In this document: piece after piece, positions 16,075 to 26,400 of the stretch | Position numbering within the stretch: position 1 is the first letter of the stretch | Layout: each line of letters begins with the position of its first letter | Source: a virus | Strand: one strand, 5' to 3' | IMG/VR virus record: IMGVR_UViG_3300031999_000151 | Coordinates: 1 to 29,390 of that record | DNA: 29,390 nucleotides | Program-made: the position numbers and the translations under genes | The notes under the pieces: model-generated | Databases searched by the model: none | Seen by the model: only the letters and a program-made list of their open reading frames with translations | What the model was told of the DNA's origin: nothing

Positions 16075-19000
16075 ATGAGTACTAGAATTACACCATTTGT
16101 GAAACGCATGCGTACGCAAGGAGGCACAATTTATACTTTTAGTTCTGCACTTGAAGATATTGGATTGAATATAAATGAAAGAAATAATGTGGTTAAAATG
16201 TCACATTATGCATTATTAAATATTCCGTCTATTGACGCTCCGAATAATTTACAACAAAATAAATTTAATGTATTAGCAATACCAGGTGCATATGAATCAT
16301 ATTTAACGGGTGGTAGTATAAAAAATGGAGGAATATTAGTTGCAGAAAGTTTTCAAAATTATGCACTTAATTTTGAAACTAATTTATTAGCTGATGTATC
16401 TTATAATCCTAGTTTACAAACTACTATATCTGAAAGAGTATTTTGGAAATGGTTAAAAGAAACTGGTGCTATTCGTTGGACTCCAATTGATACTTGTATA
16501 GGACTTTATTGGAAAGAAGAAACTGATACTGATACTTCAGTAGGATACAATTCAGTTGTTAAAGCTATTGGACAAATTAGCGCAGGTTCTGTACGTACTG
16601 ATACATTTGGAACTTATAATGAAGTTTATGTTTTAGTTCCTACATCTTTTGGTCAAACTCCAGTATATTTTAAACAAATTGATGATGATAATTATCATCA
16701 TGGATTATCTATAACAAATGGTTATGTAAATATATTAGGAAGAGAAAATTATGTTCAACCACATCCAGATGCATTAAATTATGAAGCATATTATGACTTA
16801 GCTGACTCAAGCACTATAGTAAATGGTACCGAAACAATGTATTATGATAATAGTATAGGTAGTTATAATCCTGGTTGGTGGTGGACATATGAATCTTCAA
16901 CATACGGAGATTTTTCTATAACAAATGATAATAATTATTTTATTGATAGTTCAAATTATATTGATGAAGGTATTTATAATATTTCATTAAAATATACAGG
17001 AACAGCGACTATTGAATTTCAACGCTCAAAGGTTGATTGTATTTCTATTGAATATAATTTAGATAATCTTAAATCTATTTTTAATGATTCAACAATAACA
17101 TTTGATTCATTGGCTACCACTCTATCTGAAGATGATTCATATGATTTTAATGCAATTCTTGTATATTATTCTGTATATAATAAAAGTTTAGATACTAATT
17201 TAGCAACTAATCTTTTAGGAATATTATTCTTAGATACTGCTAGTGGAAACACAACAGCATACCCTCTTTCTGAAATTACTTTACCCTCAATAACAAAATA
17301 TCAAAGTAATACCTCAGGATTTGGCACATCATATTCATTTAGATTAAATGTTAAATCTGATTATATGTTAGATGATACTGCTGCTACTATTGTGGATGCA
17401 GCAACTTCTTCTCAACTTGTATTAGAAGATTTTTCACAAGTATTTGATAGTTTACAAAAAAGTTTATCAATTTTAAATCAACATACAGGTACAATTAATT
17501 TTATAACAGGACAATATTTAGATATTACTGCAAACCAGACTAATATAGAAAATCAGATAAATGATTTAGTATATCAAAATAATAATTTGGATATTAATAT
17601 CATTGGAACTGAAAACACAATCGCGATGTTTGCTAGTGGAGATGATCCGTTGGTTGATTCATCAATTTATATGAAAAATGGAAATGTAGGATTTTTTAAT
17701 AATTCTCCTACTTGGAAAATTCAAATAGATGCATCTTTAAAAACAAAAGATATTTATATTGAAAATGCAATACGAGATACAAGTGGATACATTCTTTTAG
17801 GATATGGTTCTCCATTACAAATTGGAAGTTCATTAAATGATAGATCCTTTAATCTTTATGATGGAGATGGAGGACCATATATAAGTATTAGAGATGGCTC
17901 AATGTATTTTAGAAATATTATTCTTGATGGATCGATTGTATATAGTGATGGAACACCTATAGGTGGAGGAGATGTAACTACAGTATATGTTGCTCAAGAA
18001 TTAGCAAGATATTTACCATGTGCTTCATTAGGTGTAGGTTTTGCTTGGGCCGGCCCATATTTATATGTCGATGTAAGTATTGCAGGAGGAGGAGTTAGTC
18101 AAGTATACGTTGATGGTTCTTTATATCTTAGAGATGTATCAATTTTAAATGTATATAATAAAAGTAATGCAACTGAAGTAAGTTTAGGTTCTTTAACAAG
18201 AACTATATTTGATGCTTCTTTAGTTACTATAACCACAAGACTTAACACAACAGATTCTAGTTTAAATACTTTAAGATTAAGACATAATGCAACTGAAGCT
18301 AGTTTAGGCTCTTTAACAAGGACTGTATTCGATGCTTCAACTGTAACGATATGGAATAAGTTTGCTAATGTAGATACTTCATTATTAAATCTTGGATATA
18401 GAGATGTTTCAATATGGGTTAAATTCGGAAGTGTTGATACTTCATTACTTAATTTAGGAACTAAAAATGCAAATCAAGATATTTCAATTAATGCATTAGT
18501 TACAAGAGTTTTATTTGATGCTTCAACTATAACGATATGGGATAAATTTAGCTATGTTGATACTTCATTAGTTAATTTAGGAACTAAAAATGCAAATCAA
18601 GATATTTCAATTAATGCTTTAGTCACAAGAATTTTATTTGATGCTTCTTTAGTCACTATAACAACTCGACTTAACACAACAGATTCTAGTTTAAATACTT
18701 TAAGATTAAGACACAACGTTACAGAAGTTAGTTTAGGCTCTTTAACAAGAACTGTGTTTGATGCTTCACTTGTAACGATATGGAATAAGTTTGCTAATGT
18801 AGATATATCACTTAATAGTATAATTAGTGGTTCTGGAGTTACTCAAGCATATGTAGATGGTTCATTAGCTTTAAGAGATACTTCATTACTTAATTTAGGA
18901 AATAGAGATACTTCAACCTGGGTTAAGTTTGGTTCTGTTGATACTTCATTACTAAATCTTGGATATAAAGATGTTTCAATATGGGTTAAATTCGGAAGTG

Positions 19001-20193
19001 TTGATACTTCATTACTTAATTTAGGAACTAAAAATGCAAATCAAGATATTTCAATTAATGCTTTATGGACAGCAGGTGCAGTTAATGTACTTACTCCGGG
19101 TGCTAATAGAATCATTACAAATGATGGAACTGCAACAGGATTAAATGCACAAGCAAATTTATCATTTAATGGAACTATTCTAGATGTTTCAGGAAATATA
19201 AGATTTTCTACGGGTACTAATAGGAGTATTTATTTTGTAGATGCAGCAACAACTACCCCAAGTACTTTAAGTATATTTGGAAATTCTAATACTAATACTT
19301 CACCTGCTGGGGCTGGTGCAGCAATGACTTTTCGTTCCGGAACTGGATCTATTATAACAGTAGGAACGGGGGGTACGGGTGGTGCATTAACAGTAGCAGG
19401 AGGAACTGGTGGAAGTGCAGCTTCAGAAGAACCTGGTGTTATAGGTGGAGTAGGTGGTTTATTAACTATACAGGGTGGAAATGGTGGAGCTAATACAGGA
19501 TCTGGAGCAGGTGCAGGTGGAGCAGGTGGAGAATTACTTATAACTGCAGGAACTGGTGGAACTTCTGCATCAGGAACTGTTGGTATTGGTGGATTACTTA
19601 CACTTCGAGGTGGTAATTCAGGATCAGAAACTGGTGGTAATGTAAGAATTTATGGAGGTACAGGAGAGGTTTCGGGTAATGTTTATATAGCAAATAACGA
19701 ATCAACAGATATTGGCAGAGTATTTTTTCCAAGCGGTTTAGTTGGTACACCTGCCATTAGTTTCAGAGCAGATACTGATACAGGATTTTATTGGGGCAGC
19801 GCTAATCAAATACGTGTTGCAACGGGAGGACTTTGGAATTTTGCTTTTGATACTTCTGTGTTTCATGCAGATGGTGATATAATTGCTTATAGCACAACAA
19901 CATCTGATATAAGATTAAAAGAAAATATAATGGAATTGGAAAATCCATTAGATAAAATACTGCAATTAAATGGAATAACTTATAACACAAAAAGAACCGG
20001 TAAAAAACATATTGGATTAATTGCGCAAGATGTTGAAAAGATTATACCATTAGTAGTAGAAGAATATACCATTCCATTCGAAGAAGATGATAAGGAATTA
20101 TATAAAACTATTAGATATCAAGAACTTATTCCATATTTAATAGAAAGTATAAAAATTCTAGAAAATAGAATTAAAATATTAGAAAATAAATAA
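16075..20193 (+). CDS. Long tail fibre with C-terminal S74 intramolecular chaperone
   Basis: 1372 residues, ATG to TAA. Residues 1 to about 480 form an N-terminal virion-attachment region. Short helical and beta-prism-like stretches follow, then repeats shared with the 5917 fibre (about 698-997), a Gly-rich region (about 1076-1202, many GGTGG/GGNGG motifs), and a fibre-tip phrase FRADTDTGFYWGSANQIRVA. The end is a peptidase S74 chaperone: TSDIRLKENI with the likely self-cleaving Ser1277 and Lys1282, KHIGLIAQDVEKIIP, and a final coiled-coil helix (SIKILENRIKILENK). S74 domains trimerise the fibre and then cut themselves off, here releasing about 96 residues. The gene starts a new unit after the terminator and ends 2 bp before the next gene. 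Confidence 0.9.
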   Translation: MSTRITPFVKRMRTQGGTIYTFSSALEDIGLNINERNNVVKMSHYALLNIPSIDAPNNLQQNKFNVLAIPGAYESYLTGGSIKNGGILVAESFQNYALNFETNLLADVSYNPSLQTTISERVFWKWLKETGAIRWTPIDTCIGLYWKEETDTDTSVGYNSVVKAIGQISAGSVRTDTFGTYNEVYVLVPTSFGQTPVYFKQIDDDNYHHGLSITNGYVNILGRENYVQPHPDALNYEAYYDLADSSTIVNGTETMYYDNSIGSYNPGWWWTYESSTYGDFSITNDNNYFIDSSNYIDEGIYNISLKYTGTATIEFQRSKVDCISIEYNLDNLKSIFNDSTITFDSLATTLSEDDSYDFNAILVYYSVYNKSLDTNLATNLLGILFLDTASGNTTAYPLSEITLPSITKYQSNTSGFGTSYSFRLNVKSDYMLDDTAATIVDAATSSQLVLEDFSQVFDSLQKSLSILNQHTGTINFITGQYLDITANQTNIENQINDLVYQNNNLDINIIGTENTIAMFASGDDPLVDSSIYMKNGNVGFFNNSPTWKIQIDASLKTKDIYIENAIRDTSGYILLGYGSPLQIGSSLNDRSFNLYDGDGGPYISIRDGSMYFRNIILDGSIVYSDGTPIGGGDVTTVYVAQELARYLPCASLGVGFAWAGPYLYVDVSIAGGGVSQVYVDGSLYLRDVSILNVYNKSNATEVSLGSLTRTIFDASLVTITTRLNTTDSSLNTLRLRHNATEASLGSLTRTVFDASTVTIWNKFANVDTSLLNLGYRDVSIWVKFGSVDTSLLNLGTKNANQDISINALVTRVLFDASTITIWDKFSYVDTSLVNLGTKNANQDISINALVTRILFDASLVTITTRLNTTDSSLNTLRLRHNVTEVSLGSLTRTVFDASLVTIWNKFANVDISLNSIISGSGVTQAYVDGSLALRDTSLLNLGNRDTSTWVKFGSVDTSLLNLGYKDVSIWVKFGSVDTSLLNLGTKNANQDISINALWTAGAVNVLTPGANRIITNDGTATGLNAQANLSFNGTILDVSGNIRFSTGTNRSIYFVDAATTTPSTLSIFGNSNTNTSPAGAGAAMTFRSGTGSIITVGTGGTGGALTVAGGTGGSAASEEPGVIGGVGGLLTIQGGNGGANTGSGAGAGGAGGELLITAGTGGTSASGTVGIGGLLTLRGGNSGSETGGNVRIYGGTGEVSGNVYIANNESTDIGRVFFPSGLVGTPAISFRADTDTGFYWGSANQIRVATGGLWNFAFDTSVFHADGDIIAYSTTTSDIRLKENIMELENPLDKILQLNGITYNTKRTGKKHIGLIAQDVEKIIPLVVEEYTIPFEEDDKELYKTIRYQELIPYLIESIKILENRIKILENK
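18165..19065 (+). repeat. Fibre-shaft repeats shared with the 5917-7992 gene
   Basis: Several copies of the LRLRHNxTExSLGSLTRTxFDAS unit are interleaved with VDTSLLNLGTKNANQDISIN units. Stretches starting at 18241 and 18668 match the unit at about 7285 almost base for base (cttaacacaacagattctag and onward), so the two fibre genes have exchanged or copied shaft DNA. Confidence 0.85.
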
Positions 20194-20195
20194 TT

Positions 20196-21068
20196 ATGGC
20201 TGTAACAATAACAAAACCAATTTCTTGTGTATCAATGGGGTGTATAATATGGAACGCTGAACATTCAATTGACAATCCTTTTGGAACTGGCCAAAATATT
20301 TCATTAAGAGATTTGGGTTTAACTATTAATAGAACAACTCCATTTAAGTTTTCATATTTTAATGATGTTTCACTTTATGATCCTTTTCATAGTAATTATA
20401 CTGATCACGATATAATGTTATGGGATCCTATTGATTATAGAGAACAATTTATTACTATAGATTCTTGCACATTGTGGAGCTGTAAATTTACTACCGATTT
20501 TTACACAGAAGAAGATTTTTATTTCAATTCATCAATAGGAAATTATACAGTGCCCGGTTTACCTGATCATGGATGGGGTATAGAAAAAATGAAAGGTGGT
20601 AATGGATCTTATGGAATAAAAAAATACAATAATATTGTTTTACATGATAGTAGTATATATTTACATTATGCATTTAAATGGGGTGTTGGTGATGAGGAAA
20701 TTCAGTATCATGCTCAATATATTATTTCATTAAATTATAATGATGCTTCATTAAGTGTAATTCCGTCAACTCAAGCTTGGACAGCAGCGGGTGAAAAAAA
20801 TTATGATGTAAGTACAAACACAGTTTGGTATTATAAAAGTCGTAATAATAATAATTTTTACTGTTCTGCAATAACAGCAACTGTATGGCAAGAACTTGGT
20901 GACCATTTACAAGATAAATATGGTGGACCGGGTACTATTACTATATCAAATGATGGTGCGCCTGGAACGTATAGTACTACATTTACTTTCGGTTATTTAA
21001 TTAAAAGTTCCTATAATATATTAGATGTAGAAAATACAAGAACTTTTACTGCTAATATGACATCTTAA
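20196..21068 (+). CDS. Hypothetical structural protein
   Basis: 290 residues, starting 2 bp after the S74 fibre and ending 18 bp before the next gene, so it is translated from the same message. The sequence is beta-rich and aromatic-rich (many Trp, Tyr, Phe), with no signal peptide, membrane helix or coiled coil. It carries the Asp-x-Ser signature of its neighbours (NDVSLYD, HDSSIYL, NDASLSV, YDVSTNT). I do not recognise a family. The position directly behind a fibre suggests an accessory fibre, adaptor or tip protein, but nothing in the sequence proves this. Confidence 0.8.
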   Translation: MAVTITKPISCVSMGCIIWNAEHSIDNPFGTGQNISLRDLGLTINRTTPFKFSYFNDVSLYDPFHSNYTDHDIMLWDPIDYREQFITIDSCTLWSCKFTTDFYTEEDFYFNSSIGNYTVPGLPDHGWGIEKMKGGNGSYGIKKYNNIVLHDSSIYLHYAFKWGVGDEEIQYHAQYIISLNYNDASLSVIPSTQAWTAAGEKNYDVSTNTVWYYKSRNNNNFYCSAITATVWQELGDHLQDKYGGPGTITISNDGAPGTYSTTFTFGYLIKSSYNILDVENTRTFTANMTS

Positions 21069-21086
21069 AAAAATATATAAAATATA

Positions 21087-23387
21087 ATGGCAAACGTAAA
21101 CTCATTCACAGAAACAGTTGATCTATTAGTATCACAAGTAAATATTGCTTTAGAAAATGTTGTTGCATTAAACGAAAGTTTAACAACACAAGAGGATACT
21201 GTAACGTTATCAGTAGAACAAATGAATTCTATTACAGGAGATGTTTCAACTGTAACTTATTCATTACCTTCATATAATAATGTGATCAATAAAGTTAACG
21301 CAGCATCACAAACGGTAGATACTTTTATAAGAGGTGAAGGCGTTGTTTTATTGAATGATGGAACTTATCGCAAAATAACAACAATTCCTGTAGCAATATC
21401 TCCGGCGCAAATAACCAATGTATCAGCACCCACAAAATTTTTAACAAGAACTAATTGGTTTTTTGAATCAATGATGCATCCTCAACTTATAGTATCATTT
21501 GATCTTAAAAACAAAATAGATGATCGTTCAGATAGAGTTACAGTTAAAAGAGTGATTTTTGATAACTTTAATGATGAAGAAACACAATGGTTTTTAGATA
21601 ATATTATAGGTGTTAATAGAACTTATTACGAAACAGTTACATATTTTAATGCTCAAGGGAAAAAATATTGGGAAGATGAAGAAATTCAAGATCTTCCTCT
21701 TTCAACTGAACCCTACACAGGGTATTTTGTAATTACTGACAAAAGAACTATAAGTACTAAAGAATGGTATTATCTTGATACTATGAATTATGGAGTAACA
21801 TCTGATGAACCTATTGTCAAAAATCATCAATTATCAATAGGAGATCAATTTCGTTACGGGAATTCAATTTGGAAAATTGATGATATTCAAATTAATGAAA
21901 AAAGAGTTCATGTTATTCCTATAGTAGGTATGGATCATCCAACAATTAATAATAATTTTGAAATTTATAATACGCCCTTTTCAACTAAAATATTAAATAT
22001 ACCAATTGGATATGATGAATGTAATATTATATTTCTAAAGGGTATTAATGATGATTTTAATATCATAGCAGATGATTGGAGTTTTGGAATAACATTTTAC
22101 ACAAATAATTTAGTAATAAGTGGAGGTTCAACAACACTTGAAAATTATTATAATACGTATGTAGCTGATTTTGGAAAACAGCTAGAAGGACAAACAAAAG
22201 AAAAATTTATTCCGGCATATTATGGATTAATTCCGGATCCTCCTGTATTTTCAGCTACTGATTTTGCGGTTAAACAAATTAACACACAAATGAATGCTGC
22301 TTTAGATACAGAAACTATTAAAAATACACAAACTCAAATTGAATCAACAAAAACACTTGTAAATTCTCTTAAAAGTACTATTTCTCAACAAAAGGCACAA
22401 TTAGTTGAATTAACAGATGCGGGAGAAAGAGCAAACTTAAACTCAAAAATTACATCAAATGTTAATAGTTTGTCAAATAAAACAATAGAATATCAATCTT
22501 TAGTCAGATCACTTGCTACAATAGCATATGAAAACTCAGCTGTTACAGTTGACGCAAAATATAGAGTAAGAGGATTCTTTGCAATCCCAACACCAAAAGG
22601 AAACCCACCACAGCAAATTATTCAATTTGAATATGCATATCGTTATTTAAAACTTGATAACACTGGTATATCTCTTAATACGTATGAACATCCGGATCCT
22701 AGCACAGGACAAATTGCACGTGGAGTTTTTACAGATTGGACAACAGTTCCTTCGATAATAAAAACAAAAGTTTATGATGTATCATCTGCAACTTATTCTT
22801 GGGTTACTGAGAATATCGCAGATGGTGAAGTAACTAATATAAATCAAATTGATATTCCTATCACAAAGGGTGAAAAGGTTGAATTAAAGATTAGATCAAT
22901 ATCTGAAGCTGGTTGGCCATTAAATCCTTTAAAATCTGCGTGGTCAGATACAGTTATTATTGAATTTCCTTCAAATTTACAAGGTTCGAATCAGATAGTA
23001 AATATTTTAAGTGATGCTGCAGTTGAAGAAACAACAATTAAACTTGATGAAACATTATCTGCAGCTGGGATTCCTACTCACCTCGTAGATTCTGTTCCAA
23101 ATCCAAATTCCGGAACAGGAACATATTTTAAACATCAATCAATTAATCTTGCATTTGATTTAAAAACAAAAGATACTGCTGGAATAATTAATACGGTTAA
23201 TACTGTAGATTTACAAACACAAATAGAAAATTTATCACCTTATACTTATGTTACTATAATTGCAAATCCAAACTCAACACAAAAAACATCTTATCCACAA
23301 ATAACAGGAACACTTCAACAATTTTTACAAGCAGTAGTTGATTCATCTGCAGCAATTTATGATAAATTTGTAACAAATATAATTTAA
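21087..23387 (+). CDS. Virion structural protein with coiled coil and fibronectin III-like region
   Basis: 766 residues, ATG to TAA. The N-terminal part (1-390) is mixed alpha/beta. A long coiled coil follows at about 391-475 (TQTQIESTKTLVNSLKSTIS, QQKAQLVELTD). A fibronectin III-like domain at about 487-630 has VRGFFAIPTP, then EYAYRYLKLD, then KVELKIRSISEAGWPLNPLKSAWSD-like strands with the usual Trp. The last 130 residues are helical and beta. Coiled coil plus FN3 is common in baseplate and tail-tip proteins of large myophages. The family is not recognised precisely. The leader is A/T only and the next gene starts 13 bp after the stop. Confidence 0.75.
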   Translation: MANVNSFTETVDLLVSQVNIALENVVALNESLTTQEDTVTLSVEQMNSITGDVSTVTYSLPSYNNVINKVNAASQTVDTFIRGEGVVLLNDGTYRKITTIPVAISPAQITNVSAPTKFLTRTNWFFESMMHPQLIVSFDLKNKIDDRSDRVTVKRVIFDNFNDEETQWFLDNIIGVNRTYYETVTYFNAQGKKYWEDEEIQDLPLSTEPYTGYFVITDKRTISTKEWYYLDTMNYGVTSDEPIVKNHQLSIGDQFRYGNSIWKIDDIQINEKRVHVIPIVGMDHPTINNNFEIYNTPFSTKILNIPIGYDECNIIFLKGINDDFNIIADDWSFGITFYTNNLVISGGSTTLENYYNTYVADFGKQLEGQTKEKFIPAYYGLIPDPPVFSATDFAVKQINTQMNAALDTETIKNTQTQIESTKTLVNSLKSTISQQKAQLVELTDAGERANLNSKITSNVNSLSNKTIEYQSLVRSLATIAYENSAVTVDAKYRVRGFFAIPTPKGNPPQQIIQFEYAYRYLKLDNTGISLNTYEHPDPSTGQIARGVFTDWTTVPSIIKTKVYDVSSATYSWVTENIADGEVTNINQIDIPITKGEKVELKIRSISEAGWPLNPLKSAWSDTVIIEFPSNLQGSNQIVNILSDAAVEETTIKLDETLSAAGIPTHLVDSVPNPNSGTGTYFKHQSINLAFDLKTKDTAGIINTVNTVDLQTQIENLSPYTYVTIIANPNSTQKTSYPQITGTLQQFLQAVVDSSAAIYDKFVTNII

Positions 23388-23400
23388 TTAATAGAACAAA

Positions 23401-26400
23401 ATGAGTTATTCAAAATTATTTAATAATACAGCTGTTTTAACATCTAAAAATCCTGAGGTATTTTTAACTTTAACGTGGAATACTTCGGGGCAATATTGGA
23501 TAATTCCTGATATATCTACAGTAATTGATAGAAAAGTATTATATATAAATGGATTAGATGCAAATGATTATACTGGCACACCTTCATTAGGATATGCGTT
23601 AGAATTAAATTCAAGTAATAATGTTGCATCATTTCATATTTATACTCCAGTTAATTATAATTTTACAGAAAGATTATATTTTAAAATATATAATTCTGAT
23701 ACTTTATCTACTATAATTAATTATGAATTAATTAATATTAAAAATAGACCTTATATAGTTGAAAATAATATTATTAATACATTCACAAATGATAATATAC
23801 TTATTGATGACGAAGCATCATATATGATATTAAGAACTAACCCTAAATATACAGGAAATATAGTTCTTTATGTAGATAGTAGTGAAAATATGTATCTAGA
23901 TACATTTAAAATATCTGATGTTTTATCTAATAAAAAATATCGTAAACAACAAATTTCTGGAAATAGTGTTCTATCAAGTGATATTCGAAATACATTTTCA
24001 TCTTTACCATTAGGAGAATTGTATCGTGTTGATAGTGATAATACTCTTTTAATTGATATCCCAAAAACATCAATAGAAGATCAATATATTACTACATATA
24101 ACTATGGCGCAAAATTATTAAAAGATGAATTATATGCAGAAGATAATGGCATACTAGCTCCACTTTGGATTAATTCAAAATTACCTGATTATTTTGCAGC
24201 ATTTAGATTATCAGGTGTTTATAATACAGAAACCTATGATGGTTCTAATCTTGATAATTTAGCATTTAAATATTTAGAGGAAAGTGATTTAATAAAAACC
24301 TGGAGTTTAAAGCCAGAAGCTCCTCTTGGTCAATATTTAGAAACACATACAGCAGATATTGTTAAAATTAAGTCTCCTTTATTTTTATCATTAACTGATC
24401 CAAGCGCAAATGAATCAGATCCAAATACATGGTATGGCATAGCAGTTGATAAAGGTGTTGTTACAGGAAGATCTGAAACTACACATTTCTTTAATCAAAA
24501 GGCGCAAAATTATACAGATCTTAATGCCTTTGTATCACAAGGATTTGAAAGAAATACATTATTAATTCCTAATTTAATAAATTTAGAATATATTTTTACT
24601 GATGAAGATGTAAGTCTTTATTCAATGAATCGTTATTTTGGACTTTATTTAACAGAAAATGTATTATATAAAATAGGTTATTATTTAAATTCTTCTTCTG
24701 GAACAATAGAAATAATTTCATTAGATGGTACAGATAGTAGTGTTTTTATGCATTCATTAATTTTTAATGCAAGCACAGGAAATGTTGCATCAGATTATAT
24801 GAATAGAATATTTGTTTTGAATGATAATATTCAACTTCAAAGAATTACAAATGTTAATCAGATAAATGAAGCATCAATTAATGATTATGTAAATAAACCA
24901 TATCAAAATATTTTTATTACAGAAGCTGAACAAATTAGTTATAATCCTTTTATGATTTTAACACTTAATAATACACTTGAACAAGGAGAACATTTAAGAA
25001 TAATTAACAAAACTCAAAATAAAATTTGGGAAGTTTATAGCGTTGACGCTAGTAATTTTAATTGTAATAGATATTGTTCTATTTCTGAAGATCCTAGCGG
25101 ATTATATCCTATAGTATATAGAACATATTTTGATATCACCGGAGATATTTCTTATCAAATACAAGAAATTGAGGCAGCATTTGATTTATTTAGTGATTTT
25201 GAAGGCACTCAGTTTAGAGCAGGCATACACGGAGATAATTGGGTATCATTGATTCTTAATGATGATGCATCTACTAATGAAGAATGGTTGTTTCAAAGAA
25301 TTACTTCTTCTACACTATCTGATCCCAATGATTCTTCATCAGCATTTAATTCTATAGAAACTGCAGGATATATATCATTTTTTGGAAGATTTACACCAAA
25401 TTCAAGTGACTTTGAAACTATTACATATGATTCATCTTATGGTCCAATTGATTTTGAATTATTCGGTGATCGCAATAGTATAATGATTAATTTTATTAAT
25501 AATGAAACTAATTATTTATACACTATGGATTCATCAGATAATATAATTGATAAATTTGAAGACCCAACACTTTATCAAGGAAATAGTGGCTGGTATAAAA
25601 AAATTCTTGAGTTTGAAGTTTCTACAAATTTATATCAATACATAAAAGATCCTTTAAGTATTAAAGATAAAATTTTAATAATGACATCTGAAGAAATTCA
25701 ATTAATTGAAAATCAGTTTAATGCATATAATCTTTATCCTATTAATATATCTTTAATGGGAATTAATTCTGTAAAAGATATTGATTATACAGTTTATGAT
25801 ATTTCATTAGGAGTTAAAAATAAATACAAATATAATAGAGAAGATGATGTTAGTTCATATAATATATTTATTGAGCATGATGCTTCATATTCTCTTAGTA
25901 TAAAAGGATCGTATATAATTCAGTCAGGCACAGGAAATAAAATTCAATATGGTATTACATCATCATATACAACCAATTCATTAATAAATACATTTGATTC
26001 TAGTATTAAATTTTTAGCTGACACAGATACTATTGTTACTTATGCTGTATTAGATGGTTCTTATAATTATCAAGGATATAAAGATGGATCTGCTGGTAAT
26101 GAAGAAAATATATGTGATTATTATGATTCAAGTGTATTATTAAAATATGGTTTAACCACTCCTCTTATTTCAAAATGGGTAGGTTTAGGTAATGATTGCA
26201 GAAATAATCCTATAAGATTAATTTTAGATAGTTCTATTTTAAATGTAAATACAAACTTTATACCAGATGATAATAATTTTACTCAAGAATTAACATACCC
26301 CTCATTTAAGTATTTAACTCCAGGAAATAGAGCTTGGGAAGATTATGTTTTTTATGATATAAATGATGTTATTTATGATGCTGACGCATCATTATATTTA

